A stretch of 64,000 nucleotides of DNA from contig JAUEDM010000008.1 in NCBI GenBank assembly GCA_033439685.1, forward strand, positions 1,302,001 through 1,366,000, in the 5' to 3' direction. Shown one piece after another: positions 46,089-56,918 of the stretch. A model generated the notes under the pieces. The model was not told the origin of the DNA, searched no databases, and was given only the letters and a program-made list of their open reading frames with translations. This DNA comes from Apodospora peruviana (lineage: Eukaryota > Ascomycota > Sordariomycetes > Sordariales > Lasiosphaeriaceae). Made by a program: the position numbers and the translations under genes. The number at the start of each line of letters is the position of its first letter. The first letter of the stretch is position 1.

Positions 46089-46553
46089 TATTAATGAAGA
46101 ACACCTTTTTGCGAGTGCGGTGAAGGCCGTGAAACTGTCGAACACCTAGTCATATGGTGTTTGGCTCCACCATTGACTCGAAGGTGGGAGAAAGCAGATA
46201 TTCGGACTCGACGGGATTTTTACTCTGTCTTACAGGGCATTGATCCCCCAGCTGCACGGCTAACGAGAAGATCCTGAGCTGGCTGATGGATGCGGGAAGA
46301 TTACCAATGTACAATCTAGCAAGGAAGCTAGAACTGGAGTCGGCAGGTTGAAACCCCCTCCATCGAAGGCCAGGAGGTCTTCTTCTTTTGTATTTACAGG
46401 CTCAGTCACTGATGTATTTTCTCAATTGTTGGTACCGGGTTTTCACCGACCCGTAAGGGCACGGTTTTCCTGTACAGTAAATAGTTTGAAGGTCCGACGC
46501 GCCCAAGGGCACAGCGGTGTATGAATAATAATAATAATATATTAATGAAGAAC
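46089..46553 (+). mobile_element. 5'-truncated LINE-type retrotransposon with target-site duplication
   Basis: The insertion (46103-46539) is flanked by a perfect 14-bp direct repeat, TATTAATGAAGAAC, at 46089-46102 and 46540-46553. The first 150 bp encode the C-terminal zinc knuckle of a Tad1/I-clade reverse transcriptase/RNase H protein, PFCECGEGRETVEHLVIWC (CxCG..ET..HL...C). About 180 bp in, the frame shifts by one base; the other frame then reads ILSWLMDAGRLPMYNLARKL to a stop. A roughly 190-bp 3' UTR ends in an (AAT)n tail (46524-46538), the usual LINE 3' signature. A dead-on-arrival copy, probably fairly young given the intact duplication. Confidence 0.85.
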
Positions 46554-47334
46554 GCCAGGCGTAATAACCATAATCATTCTGAGTGATTTGACTGCTCCAC
46601 TCCTAACATATTGCTTGGCCTGATCAATCTGGTCATTCGGCTACCGCATAGCGAGAGCCTGTCCGGATTGATGTTTGGCTCTCTTTGTGAGTCCCGTCAT
46701 TGTTAGGCTAGATGATGCCATAGCAAGATGGGAGCTTGCCATGGTGATATGGTGATAGATTCGCTTGGCGCGGGGAATGTGGACTACAGACATGAACTAT
46801 GGACTGAGGTAGTACCTTTGCCTTCTAAGTTGAACTGACGCACTATTCGGATTAGAAGATCGTCAACTTTATGTCAGGTCATTGTGCCCCTTCACCAAAA
46901 GAAACAAGTCAGGTTGCGCCATCTTCCCTGTCTCACACCGGGCCAATCAAAACTGTCCACATTCATAGCGCGCCCGATGCATTCGTGCTCCCAACTGCAG
47001 TTGACCCGCAGCCGTCAAGGTGCCATTCTTTCTGAATGCTGTCATGCCGAATCAAAGCCTAGCATTTGCATTGCGCTAGAACTGGGGACGAGGAGTTGGC
47101 GACATCAGTGACCTTGAATTCGCAATCGACGAGCCCCCGCAGCTAGGCAAATAATACGACAATGGCAACATGGCGAGCAATGTGTAAAAGTGATCTGCCA
47201 TCCCATGAGGGGACCCTTTTACGCAAAGTCTGGGCCCAAGTCCTACCTCCCTAGACGACTCCTTCACCTCTTGCCATTTTGGTTGAACTACCTGTTCATC
47301 TCTTGCTCTGTCGACATATAACATCTCCGGCAAC
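46554..47334. other. Intergenic region
   Basis: Promoter side of the acyl-CoA-dehydrogenase-like gene; no exon or repeat recognised. Confidence 0.5.
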
Positions 47335-48821
47335 ATGGCGTCCGAAAATATAGCCGTGTCCGTTCATCCAAGCACGGATCCTGCCGTCTATCAAGAGTAT
47401 GAATCCAAGTGGGCAACTTTACCAGCTGATGAGGATGGCTGGGTGAAGCGAGCACAGGAGGTCTCGGCCATCCTTACCCAAGACGCCGCTGCCCGCGAGA
47501 AGACGAACAAGTCGCCCAGGACCGAAATTGTGCTCCTGAAGCACGCCGGCCTCACCAAGATCCTCGGACCCAAGAAGTATGGCGGCGGTGAGCAGCCTTG
47601 GAGCGTGGCATACAAGACTATTCGCGAGGTGGCGAAGGGAGATGGGTACGTATACCATACAAACCATTAGACTCGGACAGGATCAAACTGACCGACTGGG
47701 AACACCAGCTCCATCGGCATGCTCCTCGGTTACCATCTCCTCTGGTCGACCACGGCCAACGTGGTCGGCTCGGCGGAACAGGCGGACCGCTACCAGAAGC
47801 TGATCATCCAGAACAACTACTTCATCGGCGGCGCCGTTAACCCGCGCGACAGCGACCTCGTCATCACGTACGACGACGAAAAGATCACGTTCAACGGCGC
47901 CAAGCACTTCAACACGGGCGGCGTGGTTTCCGACCTGACGGTGCTCGAGGGCGCAGTCAACGGCCGGCCGGCGGGTGAGCACATCTTCGCCATCGTCCCG
48001 ACGAACCAGGCTGGCATCACGTTTGCCTACAACTGGGACAACGTCGGCCTGCGGCTGACGGAGTCGGGCAGCGTCAAGATCGAGAACGTGTCTGCGCCGT
48101 GGGCGGATGCGCTCGGGTGGGATGCCGAGACAAAGAAGCCCGATCCTGCGGTGTTGGGGATCCAGTTCGGGTCCCTCCTGTTACCGACGTGAGTGGACAA
48201 CCCGGTGATTGCTGAGAGCTTTGGCTGATGTGTATTCTAGGATCCAACTGGTATTCATCAACTTCTACCTCGGTATCGCCCAAGGAGCGTTGGATTTCGC
48301 GGCCAAGTACACGACCAAGAACACGAGGGCGTGGCCATTCGGTGGTGATGTTAGTGATTCCTCTTTCCCTTCCCTCCAGTCTTTGCTCTTGATCTGATGG
48401 TGGGCATGAGAAACAGAACAAGGAAAAAGCCACAGACGAATTTTATATTCTCTCTACCTATGGCAACTTTTTTGCGCACCTGCGCGCATCCGAAACACTG
48501 GTGGACAGGGCGGGACAGGAAGCCGACAAGCTCTACGGCAAGTACGCGACGGACAGGGCGGGTCTCACGGCGCGGGAGCGCGGCGAGTTTGCCGAGTGGG
48601 TGGCTAGCGCAAAGGTCGTGACCACCGACACGGGATTACGGGTCACGTCGGGCGTCTTCGAGGTGACGGGCTCGCGGGCGACGGCGAGCAAGGTCGGCCT
48701 GGATCGCTTCTGGCGCGATCTGCGCACGCACACGCTGCACGACCCGGTTGCGTATAAAAATAGGGAGCTGGGGAGGTATGTCTTGCTTGACGAGATTCCG
48801 GAGCCGACTTGGTATACTTGA
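47335..48821 (+). CDS. Acyl-CoA-dehydrogenase-fold flavoprotein (DszC/SfnB, 'thermophilic desulfurizing enzyme' type)
   Basis: Four exons, 47335-47645, 47709-48188, 48241-48349 and 48417-48821, with introns of 63, 52 and 67 nt, encode 434 aa. The acyl-CoA dehydrogenase fold is visible: N-terminal helical domain (ILTQDAAAREKTNKSPRTEI, GLTKILGPKKYGGGEQPW), GDGSIGMLLGYH, the beta-barrel middle (FIGGAVNPRDSDLVITYDDEKITFNGAKHFNTGG, then GWDAETKKPDPAVLG) and a C-terminal helix bundle with GRYVLLDEIPEPTWYT. This matches the flavin monooxygenase branch related to dibenzothiophene monooxygenase DszC and SfnB, where reduced FMN activates O2 for sulfur- or nitrogen-containing substrates. No catalytic-base Glu as in true acyl-CoA dehydrogenases can be placed by eye. 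In fungi it may serve sulfonate or sulfone use; the substrate is unknown. No targeting signal seen. Confidence 0.88.
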
Positions 48822-50691
48822 TACGTAGGCCATGTTGTCGTCGTCCTTGTCGATTCTGCTGCATAATTAACCCTTCTTAATAAACTGGTTGGGATGAGCC
48901 AGCGAAATGAAATTGCGAATTGAGTGAGATATGCTCGGCTTTCAAGAAAGATAGAAAGAAACAGACTGGCAGACAGTGCATGCCGTCTGGTCATTGCGCT
49001 AAAACAACCTCCCGATGCGTTTTCATCTCAGGTCATCATGCGAACTGGCGGCCTAACACGTGCGGAACCGGGTAGAAATGTGGACGAATCGTGGGCGGGA
49101 GCGGGATCGACGACTTGGCAAGGTAGATGAAAGACCGCGGGACGGATCTGTCTTCCTTCTTCAGGTACCAAGCAAAAGTCGCTGTGCTTTGTGTTTCTTC
49201 CTCTTTCATGTCATTGGAGCTGCCGAGTCCGGCATTGGATGCACCGGGAACACTCCCGCCGCTGCTGTACAGGATCTCCGATGTTGGTATCCGATCTCAG
49301 GTGATCGGGGTTCGACAGACGGAGGATCGGAATTCCATTTTATTTTTGTTATGACGGAAGTCACCAGCTGGCCAACCAAGCTTGCCGGCAGTCGGCCGAT
49401 GATACAGAAAGGCAATTTCGTCCGGCAAGCGTCTTGCCTCTTGTTGTTGCTTTACAGCTGAGATTCCGTAGTTGGGGGCGCCGATCAAGCGCCATCCGCT
49501 ATCCTGGTCACCCGCAGCGAAGAAGAGGCAGGCGAGAACGAAGCCAATCCCGTTCCATTTCCAGAGAAAGAGCCATCAGAGTCAAAGCCCAACGACAGGA
49601 GGGCTTGGCCCAAGCGCCTAGTTTCCATCAAGCCCCAACCTGGAGCCAATCAAGGGCTGCACATTTATGCCCTGTGGAGCCAGCAGGGCAGTCAACGAGC
49701 CCTGTGTGCTCTGTGCCCTGTGCGTTCTCTGCGTGTTCCGGGCAAGCGTGACCCGCGGCCGACGGGACTTCATTTCGTTTCGAATCACACTGCACTGGGA
49801 ACTGACTGGATCATTGGCACTGGGGCAAGCTTTCGCGGCAGCAGACCGCAATCCATCCAAAACCACCTCATCCACCACCACTCGTCGCGCATTTCGATTT
49901 CGCTCTCGTTGCGCGAATCCCCACGACACTGCGAATAGAGGCTTTCTTCTTCTCATTGACCAGCCGGCACGACGGCGTTGTAATTGTATATTCTTCATTA
50001 TCGGCATTCAGGAATTTCTGTACGTGTCGACCCCATCTCCCCCCAATCCTTTGCAGTTGGCGGTGTCCCCCGTCCCGGTCCCACTGCTGTGTGCAGTCCC
50101 ATCCCCGAGTCCGCAACAGTTTCCCACCTCACCCTGTACTCAGCCCGACCCGACACCTTCCTTGCCAACTCTCTGAGCGGTTGCCGCCGACGTCTTGCAT
50201 CGCGTGGTGCATTTATCAATTGCGCGCCGCTTCTGTCGGTCTTACTCAGTGGCTGTCGCCTTCAGCCAGTCCGTTCGGGTGTTGCCTTTTTTCGCATGTT
50301 GCCCTCACCGTTGCGCGCGAACCCACTCCCACTCGCACTTTGTGGTTGTGCGTTACATCATCAGCATCCAGGCTTTGGACGACGTCTGCTCTAGCCCTGG
50401 CTAACCATCCATTCGACAACAGACACTAGACATTGAGATACCCGATTCCCCGAATACCCGCATCTGCATATTACTCGGAGCAAGGACATAGACGGCCAGT
50501 GGGAGTTCAGCCTAACGCATCATTCGTCTTCCAGACTCCACGCGAGCCATCCGATCGATCGCTTTCCCCTTTGACCGAATCCGACGCATGCACTTGTCTG
50601 CAACATCCGTCATCACAAAAACAAAACAACACATCTTTGGGTGTCGGTGCCGCATACTTGGCCCTTGATATAGGGTCACTGCTCGCCCAAC
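48822..50691. other. Intergenic region and leader of the SAPS gene
   Basis: 1.9 kb. The first half is unremarkable. From about 49950 it becomes C/T-rich with several short upstream open frames, typical of a long 5' leader. No coding gene supported. Confidence 0.5.
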
Positions 50692-53600
50692 ATGTTTTGG
50701 AGATTTGGCGGTTACGCCAATATCTCCACAATCGACACCATCCTTGAAAAAGAGAATTTCCAGCTCGAAGACCTCCTCGACGAGAGCGACCTCATCCAGG
50801 AGCTCAAATCTCACAATGCAAAGCTAGTCGAGTATCTTCGGGACCAGCAAGTACTCGAGAAGCTCTTAGAATACGTCGTCGCCCCGAAGCTTGAGCCTGT
50901 GGCTTCAGGCGGCGAGACCAACGAAGAGGAGGAAGATGATGCTAAGGGCAAGGGCATCTCCCTGCCATTTTCCCGACCACGTGCCTCATCAAGAGCCACC
51001 GATGGCGGTAGTGATGATGGAGCGATTGAGAAGAAGCGCAATCGATATGCCTTCATTGCGGCCGAGATTTTGTCTTCCGACAATTGGTCCATTTACGAGG
51101 CTCTTATGGAGAGCAGGTCCCTCCTGCGTAACTTCTGGCAGTTCTTGAAGCGTCCTACCCCTCTCGACCCTCTCCAGGCTAGTTATTTCACAAAAGTCAA
51201 CGAGTCCCTGTTTGACAAGAAGACCGAAGATATGCTTGACCTCCTGAAATCCTTGGATGGAGCTATCCCTGATATGCTTAAGCATGTGGACTGCCCCAAC
51301 ATCATGGATCTTTTGCTTCGGATCATCAGCCTGGAACGTACCGAGAGCGGGCAGGGAATTGTTGAGGTAGGCAACTACATCGAACCGCGACATGACGCAA
51401 CTGACGAACTATTTGTGCAGTGGCTTTATACCCAAGACGTTATACCAACATTACTCTCCTTCCTTGCGCCAGAACACAGTTGGGGCACTCAAACTTCAGC
51501 AGGCGACTTTCTGAAAGCGATTATCACCGTTTCAGCCAATGCTTCGCAAAATGAACAGACGTGTATCGGTCCAAATGAGCTCACCCGACAGCTCGTCTCC
51601 AAACCTTGTGTTGAACAACTCATCAAATACATGTTGGGCGGTGGAAACCCCTTGACATGTGGTGTTGGCATTATCATTGAGGTTATACGGAAGAACAACT
51701 CAGACTACGATCCTGATGGCGCAGAACCGAATTCTGTCCCATCGAGTCGTGATCCCATTTATCTCGGCACCCTGCTTCGACTTTTCGCCCAACACATTCC
51801 CGACTTCATGAACCTAATGAAGACGCCGTCAAAGAAGCCCCCTGTACCCTCTACCTCTGGCCAGAAAGACGAAGGGCTGGGGTTTGACCGTTTCAAGACC
51901 TGTGAACTGATGGCAGAGTTATTGCATTGCAGTAATATGGGTCTGCTCAACGAGGCCGGCGCGGAAGAGGTCATTGCTGGACGGGATTTGCAGCGTCAGA
52001 GAATGCGGGAGGAGGGCAGGCTCGTTGCCATGCGTGGAGAAGACGCCCCATCCTCTGCTGAAGACCTGACCATGCGGATGTCCAACTCGTCTCCAGCAGA
52101 GGAAGTTCGCAGGCTCGAGGTCATGAACGTATCCGACGACGATGGCTTTGAAGAGGTGACCCATGCCGCGGACGAAGACAGCTCTCACGGAGTGGAGGAA
52201 CTTCCGGAAGTCCCTGTCCCCGGACCCACATCATCATTCTTGGACAAGGATGACGATGACTTTGTCGATGAGCCCCTAAGCTCGCCTAGGTTAAATGTCC
52301 GTGAGATTGAGATCAGGAGTGAGGAAGAGAAGCAAGAGCTCGACGAGCAAGACTTGGCTGTCCCGCATCTCTCACCTACCAAGAAGGCCGCCGAGAGCTC
52401 AATTGCGCCAAAGGAAGTCCGGGTTGACGAACCGGTTGATGGTCAGGCTGGTTTCGCTCATGAGGAGAGCCGTCCACAAGTAGAGACTCCCGCAGCAGCT
52501 CAGGTTCCGAGCTCTGGAGCCCAGAAAAAGGAAGAGCCGAAGACAGACACTCAAACAGAAGCAACTCCTGTGACGCAGGCTGCTTCTGAGACTGAAGCGC
52601 CAAGAGTCGCACAGGTGACAGTCACGCCCGTCGAAGAGAAACCGCAACCCATGGAAGGGATGTCTCCTCATCCTGAAGATACCCCCGCCCCATTGTTCTC
52701 GAGTCAGAACCCTGCACCTTCCCCGGTGGCTACAGAGGAAGCGACTTCTGCCGAGAGTAAGCCAACCATCTGTGGTGAGCAGCCTCCTATCGGGCGCGGT
52801 GCGTCGGAGGAGACACCAGTCCCGGATACTGAGGCCTCACGGCCAGAGAGGACCGATGTGTCGATTGTCGTGAACCAGGAGAGTGAGCCCACAACCCCCA
52901 TCGATGATAGCCCGATCAACTTCAGACCCGTCGTCGGAGACTATCTCAAGATGCAGTTCGTTGACCATCGCGTCGTTCCCACAATCTTGGATTTCTTTTT
53001 CAAGTACCGTTGGAATAACTTCCTTCACAATGTGGTGTATGACATCGTGCAGCAGGTGTTTAATGGACCCATGGACCGTGGCTACAACCCTGCACTTGCC
53101 ACCAGCCTTTTTGAGGCTGCCGACATCACCAATTTGATCATCAATGGTCAACTTGCGAGTGAGAAATCTCAAGCCGAGAGCAAGACTCGTCTGGGCTATA
53201 TGGGCCACCTAACACTGATCGCCGAGGAGGTTGTCAAGTTCACGGAGCGCCACCCGCCTGAGCTTTTGAGTGAGACTGTGTTGCAGAAGGTGATGGCACA
53301 GGATTGGGTTAACTATGTCGAGGGCCCGCTTGCGGAGACTCGTGAGCGAGACAACGCAATCCTTGGCGGCGTACGGCCAGAGGTTGCTATGAGCAACCGT
53401 GCCATGAACGCGTCTGGGCTCGCCGGCGTCGGGTTGAGTGGTCTTGGCTCCCTTGGTCTTGGTGGAGGCGGCGGTTCCAATGCGCTTGCCGAAGCTGGAC
53501 TTAATGGAGGCCAGGATCTGTCCGAAAACACCGGCAGCAGCGGAATCGGGCCTTTTGCTATTAGCTCTGGGACTCTCATGAGCGGATTCGGCAGCTCTAG

Positions 53601-54183
53601 TGACGAGGACGATGATGAGGAACAAGACAACGACGAGGATGTTGCTAATGAGGTGGGTTACTCTGATTATGTCGCAGCTTTCACAAATGTTCATGGATAC
53701 CCTCCCGGGCCCCCTTCCCCTTCTGGTACCCCCGGCCCAAGCGGGCGACACTCTCGGACATCTAGTTCGGGTTCGCTCATCGATGACGACGTGGTGCCGG
53801 AAGTCGAGCATGTTGAGTTTCTTGACCCCGACGAGGATGAACAAGACGAGATATATCACGCGGAGCCTGTGCATGCACCTCTTGCAGAGCACTGGTCTGG
53901 AATCCGGGAGGCTGCTCGCTCAAGGAATGACTCGCAGCGGGAGCGAGTCTCAGCCCAGCAGACGACGGCGTCTGGGACATCTTCGGACACAGCTGTTGCG
54001 GGAGATGATGAGACCCTAAGCGAGCCATATGATGTTAGCGACGTTCAGGACGGCACCGCGAACCCTCTCCCTCGTTATGACCACCTCTTGGACCGCTGGA
54101 ATGGACCAGAGCCTTCGGCGTCGGATAATGCCGAGCTGAGCCAATTCATCCATGACGTTAATCGGATTATCCACTACTCATAA
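50692..54183 (+). CDS. SAPS-domain protein, Sit4/PP6 phosphatase regulatory subunit (main exon)
   Basis: Regulatory subunit of the Sit4/PP6 Ser/Thr phosphatase, orthologous to yeast Sap155/185/190 and fission yeast Ekc1. The exon is open for 1163 codons. The N-terminus MFWRFGGYANISTIDTILEK is diagnostic. The SAPS helical repeat region runs from about 10 to 440 (EVLSSDNWSIYEALM-like, LLDLLKSLDGAIPDMLKHVDCPNIMDLLLRI, SKPCVEQLIKYMLGGG, FKTCELMAELLHCSNMGLLNEAGAEEVI). Residues 450-740 are an acidic Pro/Glu/Thr-rich insert. A second conserved part (GDYLKMQFVDHRVVPTILDFFFKYRWNNFLHNVVYDIVQQ, then ERHPPELLSETVLQKVMAQDW) runs to about 870. A disordered acidic tail follows. The frame stops at 54183, but it may splice at 54156 into a downstream exon. 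The complex controls G1/S, TOR-linked and kinetochore-related functions in yeasts. Confidence 0.95.
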   Translation: MFWRFGGYANISTIDTILEKENFQLEDLLDESDLIQELKSHNAKLVEYLRDQQVLEKLLEYVVAPKLEPVASGGETNEEEEDDAKGKGISLPFSRPRASSRATDGGSDDGAIEKKRNRYAFIAAEILSSDNWSIYEALMESRSLLRNFWQFLKRPTPLDPLQASYFTKVNESLFDKKTEDMLDLLKSLDGAIPDMLKHVDCPNIMDLLLRIISLERTESGQGIVEVGNYIEPRHDATDELFVQWLYTQDVIPTLLSFLAPEHSWGTQTSAGDFLKAIITVSANASQNEQTCIGPNELTRQLVSKPCVEQLIKYMLGGGNPLTCGVGIIIEVIRKNNSDYDPDGAEPNSVPSSRDPIYLGTLLRLFAQHIPDFMNLMKTPSKKPPVPSTSGQKDEGLGFDRFKTCELMAELLHCSNMGLLNEAGAEEVIAGRDLQRQRMREEGRLVAMRGEDAPSSAEDLTMRMSNSSPAEEVRRLEVMNVSDDDGFEEVTHAADEDSSHGVEELPEVPVPGPTSSFLDKDDDDFVDEPLSSPRLNVREIEIRSEEEKQELDEQDLAVPHLSPTKKAAESSIAPKEVRVDEPVDGQAGFAHEESRPQVETPAAAQVPSSGAQKKEEPKTDTQTEATPVTQAASETEAPRVAQVTVTPVEEKPQPMEGMSPHPEDTPAPLFSSQNPAPSPVATEEATSAESKPTICGEQPPIGRGASEETPVPDTEASRPERTDVSIVVNQESEPTTPIDDSPINFRPVVGDYLKMQFVDHRVVPTILDFFFKYRWNNFLHNVVYDIVQQVFNGPMDRGYNPALATSLFEAADITNLIINGQLASEKSQAESKTRLGYMGHLTLIAEEVVKFTERHPPELLSETVLQKVMAQDWVNYVEGPLAETRERDNAILGGVRPEVAMSNRAMNASGLAGVGLSGLGSLGLGGGGGSNALAEAGLNGGQDLSENTGSSGIGPFAISSGTLMSGFGSSSDEDDDEEQDNDEDVANEVGYSDYVAAFTNVHGYPPGPPSPSGTPGPSGRHSRTSSSGSLIDDDVVPEVEHVEFLDPDEDEQDEIYHAEPVHAPLAEHWSGIREAARSRNDSQRERVSAQQTTASGTSSDTAVAGDDETLSEPYDVSDVQDGTANPLPRYDHLLDRWNGPEPSASDNAELSQFIHDVNRIIHYS

Positions 54184-54556
54184 ATGGAGCCGGATGGGGA
54201 TGACGAAGTCTGACTTCCCAATTAACGACCCTTTGCTTTGGACTTAATTCCCTGATTATTTACTGTATTATCAGCGATGTCACGATATTCAGTAGCCCTG
54301 ACTACATCAATTAGTCTTGAGCTTACTGGTTTTCTTTCTCTTTTGCGTGTGATGTGTTAGATTTGATGTCCGACTTCCTTTTCGTGGATCTGTCTTTCCG
54401 CGATGGAAACTCGCAGCAAAGATGCACCTGCGCCAACGTTTCACCGTCCAGCGTGTTGCCGGGTTATGACTGCCTTCCCAGACGCGTCTTCTCATTACAT
54501 GCTTGGCCATTTGTTACGCCAGGGAGTTGCAAGTCAGCTAACAAAATAATGGACAG

Positions 54557-55729
54557 TTCCGCGCCTACACCGACCCCCTCAACGCCAACTCGTCAGGTTC
54601 GATGCATCCACCTTCCATACCCCCGCCACCACCTCCACCACCGCCCCTTAATATTCCCCCATCGCGCGCTCGCCTGCAGCTTGCCGCCAGACTCGCCATG
54701 AACAAGCGCAATGCCGCAGCCGCAGCAGCAAACGGCGACCAAGAAGGCAGCTCGACGTCATCGGACAACACCACCGGATCTGGCACCTTTTCTCTACCTA
54801 ACACCTCAGCTAGCGATCGTCTGCGCAATCCATTCGCCGACGATGACGATGAAGACGAAGAAGACGACCACAGACGAGAAATCGGCAGCGGTTCTGGCAG
54901 TGGGAGCGATGACGACGATGATGGTGAGGTTGGCCATGACCGTGAATCTGGTAGTGGAGGAGGAGGTAGCAGTGGGTGGAATCGCGGATCTTGGTGGCGT
55001 GGCATGGTCCGGAGAGGAGGCAATAGCCGGAATAAGGACGCGGACAAGAGCGGTGGAGCAGAGACGGAGCGCTTTGGAGATGGGAGAGACGATAGCGAAG
55101 ACTCGGACGACGGTGTCGAGGAAGAGGATGTGATCGATGAGGAGTTTGGAGACTTTGCCATGCCCGAAGTCGAGGCCGGCAGCAGATCTTCGGCAGTATC
55201 ATCATCTTCTGGTGGCGGCGGAATGGTCACTGGGATTGATCCCACGAGAGAGAAGACTTTACTCAAGCCGCTGCCCATACATCCGAGCTCTTCCTCCGCG
55301 GCTGGCAACTCGACCGGCAAAGGTGGCGCAAGTAGCGGTAGCGGACCATTTGGCAGCCTCTGGCCGTTCTCTTCGACAAAGGATAAGGATGCCACCGCCT
55401 CCACCGGCAGCGAGGACTCGGCTGCATCACCATCCGAGACACAGTCAGCAGCACAAGCACAAGCAGCAACGCCGCCGGTAGACGAGACAATCACCGAAGA
55501 ACCGGTCGAGCTGGGTGAGGACGAGGAGGGAAATACTGTTGTTGGCGAGGATGGGCACAAGATCAACCGCGCCGTGGAGGCCAAGAGGAGGACGAGTATC
55601 GAGGATCCCGATGACGACGATGATAACGATAATAACAACAACGAGGAAAAGGTTGGAGGGGATGAAATCATTGTAGGTAGACCACCCAGGGGAACGAGTT
55701 CTCCCTCGGCGGCTGCGGGGGCACGTTAA
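54557..55729 (+). CDS. Probable 3' exon of the SAPS gene (Pro-rich, acidic tail with EFGDFAMPE)
   Basis: An open frame of 391 codons begins directly after a strong 3' splice signal: branch CAGCTAAC and acceptor ATGGACAG at 54556. Its first residues, FRAYTDPLNANSSGSMHPP, lie before any ATG (first Met codon 54602), so it is best read as an internal exon. A donor at 54157 (GAC|GTTAAT) in the SAPS frame joins it in phase 0 as SQFIHD|FRAYTDPLN across a 400-nt intron, giving about 1545 aa. Content: nine-Pro run, RARLQLAARLAMNKR, NPFADDDDEDEE, then Gly/Ser/Asp-rich disorder, EEFGDFAMPE and Ser-rich tail. FGDFA-type motifs occur at the ends of fungal SAPS proteins as I recall them. The donor is weak and the intron long; the alternative is a separate gene starting at 54602 or in an upstream exon. 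Confidence 0.6.
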   Translation, partial: FRAYTDPLNANSSGSMHPPSIPPPPPPPPPLNIPPSRARLQLAARLAMNKRNAAAAAANGDQEGSSTSSDNTTGSGTFSLPNTSASDRLRNPFADDDDEDEEDDHRREIGSGSGSGSDDDDDGEVGHDRESGSGGGGSSGWNRGSWWRGMVRRGGNSRNKDADKSGGAETERFGDGRDDSEDSDDGVEEEDVIDEEFGDFAMPEVEAGSRSSAVSSSSGGGGMVTGIDPTREKTLLKPLPIHPSSSSAAGNSTGKGGASSGSGPFGSLWPFSSTKDKDATASTGSEDSAASPSETQSAAQAQAATPPVDETITEEPVELGEDEEGNTVVGEDGHKINRAVEAKRRTSIEDPDDDDDNDNNNNEEKVGGDEIIVGRPPRGTSSPSAAAGAR

Positions 55730-56649
55730 GGATCGTCTACAGCATTCAGATTTTTTGTATGTCGAACTACCTCCTATTTCGGCAATGGAAGAAGGACGAA
55801 GTTGCGCAAGGAACGAGGGACGAAATTTCCTCTCTATTGTCTAAATGAATGGATTATGGATGGGATTTTAAGATTTGCGGGTTGGGAATAACCATTGCCG
55901 TCACTTCAACAGTATAGATATGAAAGCAAGGAAGGAGGATGGACGGGTGGGACATGTTGGTTTAGACAGTGATGGATGAATGGATGGATCGGTGGGAAGC
56001 CGGAGTGATGGGATGTTTGTGAGAGTATGAGTAGTCCAGGATCCTTTTTCTTCTCGTGTATTTGTAGTAGCTCCGGTTCAATCATAGGTGGTAAGGTAGG
56101 TAGGTCTGTTCGTCGGTTGCTTCTTCAAACTTGTTGTTTCACTGTCATCTTATATATCTTCTTCGACTTCGTGCGTGGTGTTATTGTCCTGTGAATATCC
56201 GCGCCATCTTCGCAACACGGTTCAATTTGGCTGTCCGTACTAGTTCTATTGCTCCCCTGACGTTCCTATTTCTTTCTCGAATTAGGGCATCACGATGACA
56301 CGCCAGAGCAGACAAGCATGTCAACGCTACCACCCTCTGGTAAAATGAGCACTCAGCAAATTGACTTCATATACGGATACCCTTGTTAGTAATATGCATT
56401 CTAATCTGCCTTACCACTCCTCAACACACATATACACACATATACCCAACATCTCGCTCTCGCGCTTACGTATGTACTGGTGGTAGAACGTAGCTTCGGT
56501 TGAAAAATTCAAAAGAAAAGGGTGACCCAGACCTCAAATTGTGTCCTTCCTCGAAGCATTATCAAAGATTCCAGCACAACTCACGCATCACTTGAAAATC
56601 TCTCAGAACGACCTCAGTCCGTTCAATCCATCCATCCCTCCATCTCATC
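55730..56649. other. Intergenic region
   Basis: 3' flank of the SAPS gene with GGATGG/TGGATG-rich stretches (about 55845-56000), then promoter-like C/T-rich DNA. No gene seen. Confidence 0.5.
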
Positions 56650-56918
56650 ATGCAGATTCCCCGGGCTGTCTGGTTGGTGGTGGCTGTTGTTGTCAGCTTC
56701 ACACTTCTCTGGCAAGGCACGCAAGCCGTCCCTCTTAAATGTAGGTAAATGGAGGAGCCACCATCGATCAAGAAATAAGTTTGAGTGTTTACTAATTGGT
56801 GCAAGACGGACGATGCACACCTCATCTCGAGGACATGAAATTGGAGTCAGATTGTAATGAGCGGTGCCTTCAGCGGCATCAGGAGCAGATGTGTTCGGCA
56901 CATTCGGAATGGTGTTAA
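56650..56918 (+). CDS. Small Cys-rich secreted peptide
   Basis: A 67-aa gene of two short exons. Exon 1 (56650-56740) encodes a textbook signal peptide, MQIPRAVWLVVAVVVSFTLL, followed by WQGTQAVPLK. Donor GTAGGT at 56741, branch TTTACTAAT, acceptor GCAAG at 56805. Exon 2 (56806-56918) joins in phase 1 as LK|YGRCTPHLEDMK and continues SDCNERCLQRHQEQMCSAHSEWC to a stop. The mature peptide of about 40 residues has five Cys spaced C-x12-C-x3-C-x8-C-x6-C, ending on Cys. It resembles small secreted effector or defensin-like proteins, but no family is recognised. An odd Cys number suggests either a dimer or a missed further exon. It is supported by good splice signals and frame, not by homology. Confidence 0.55.
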
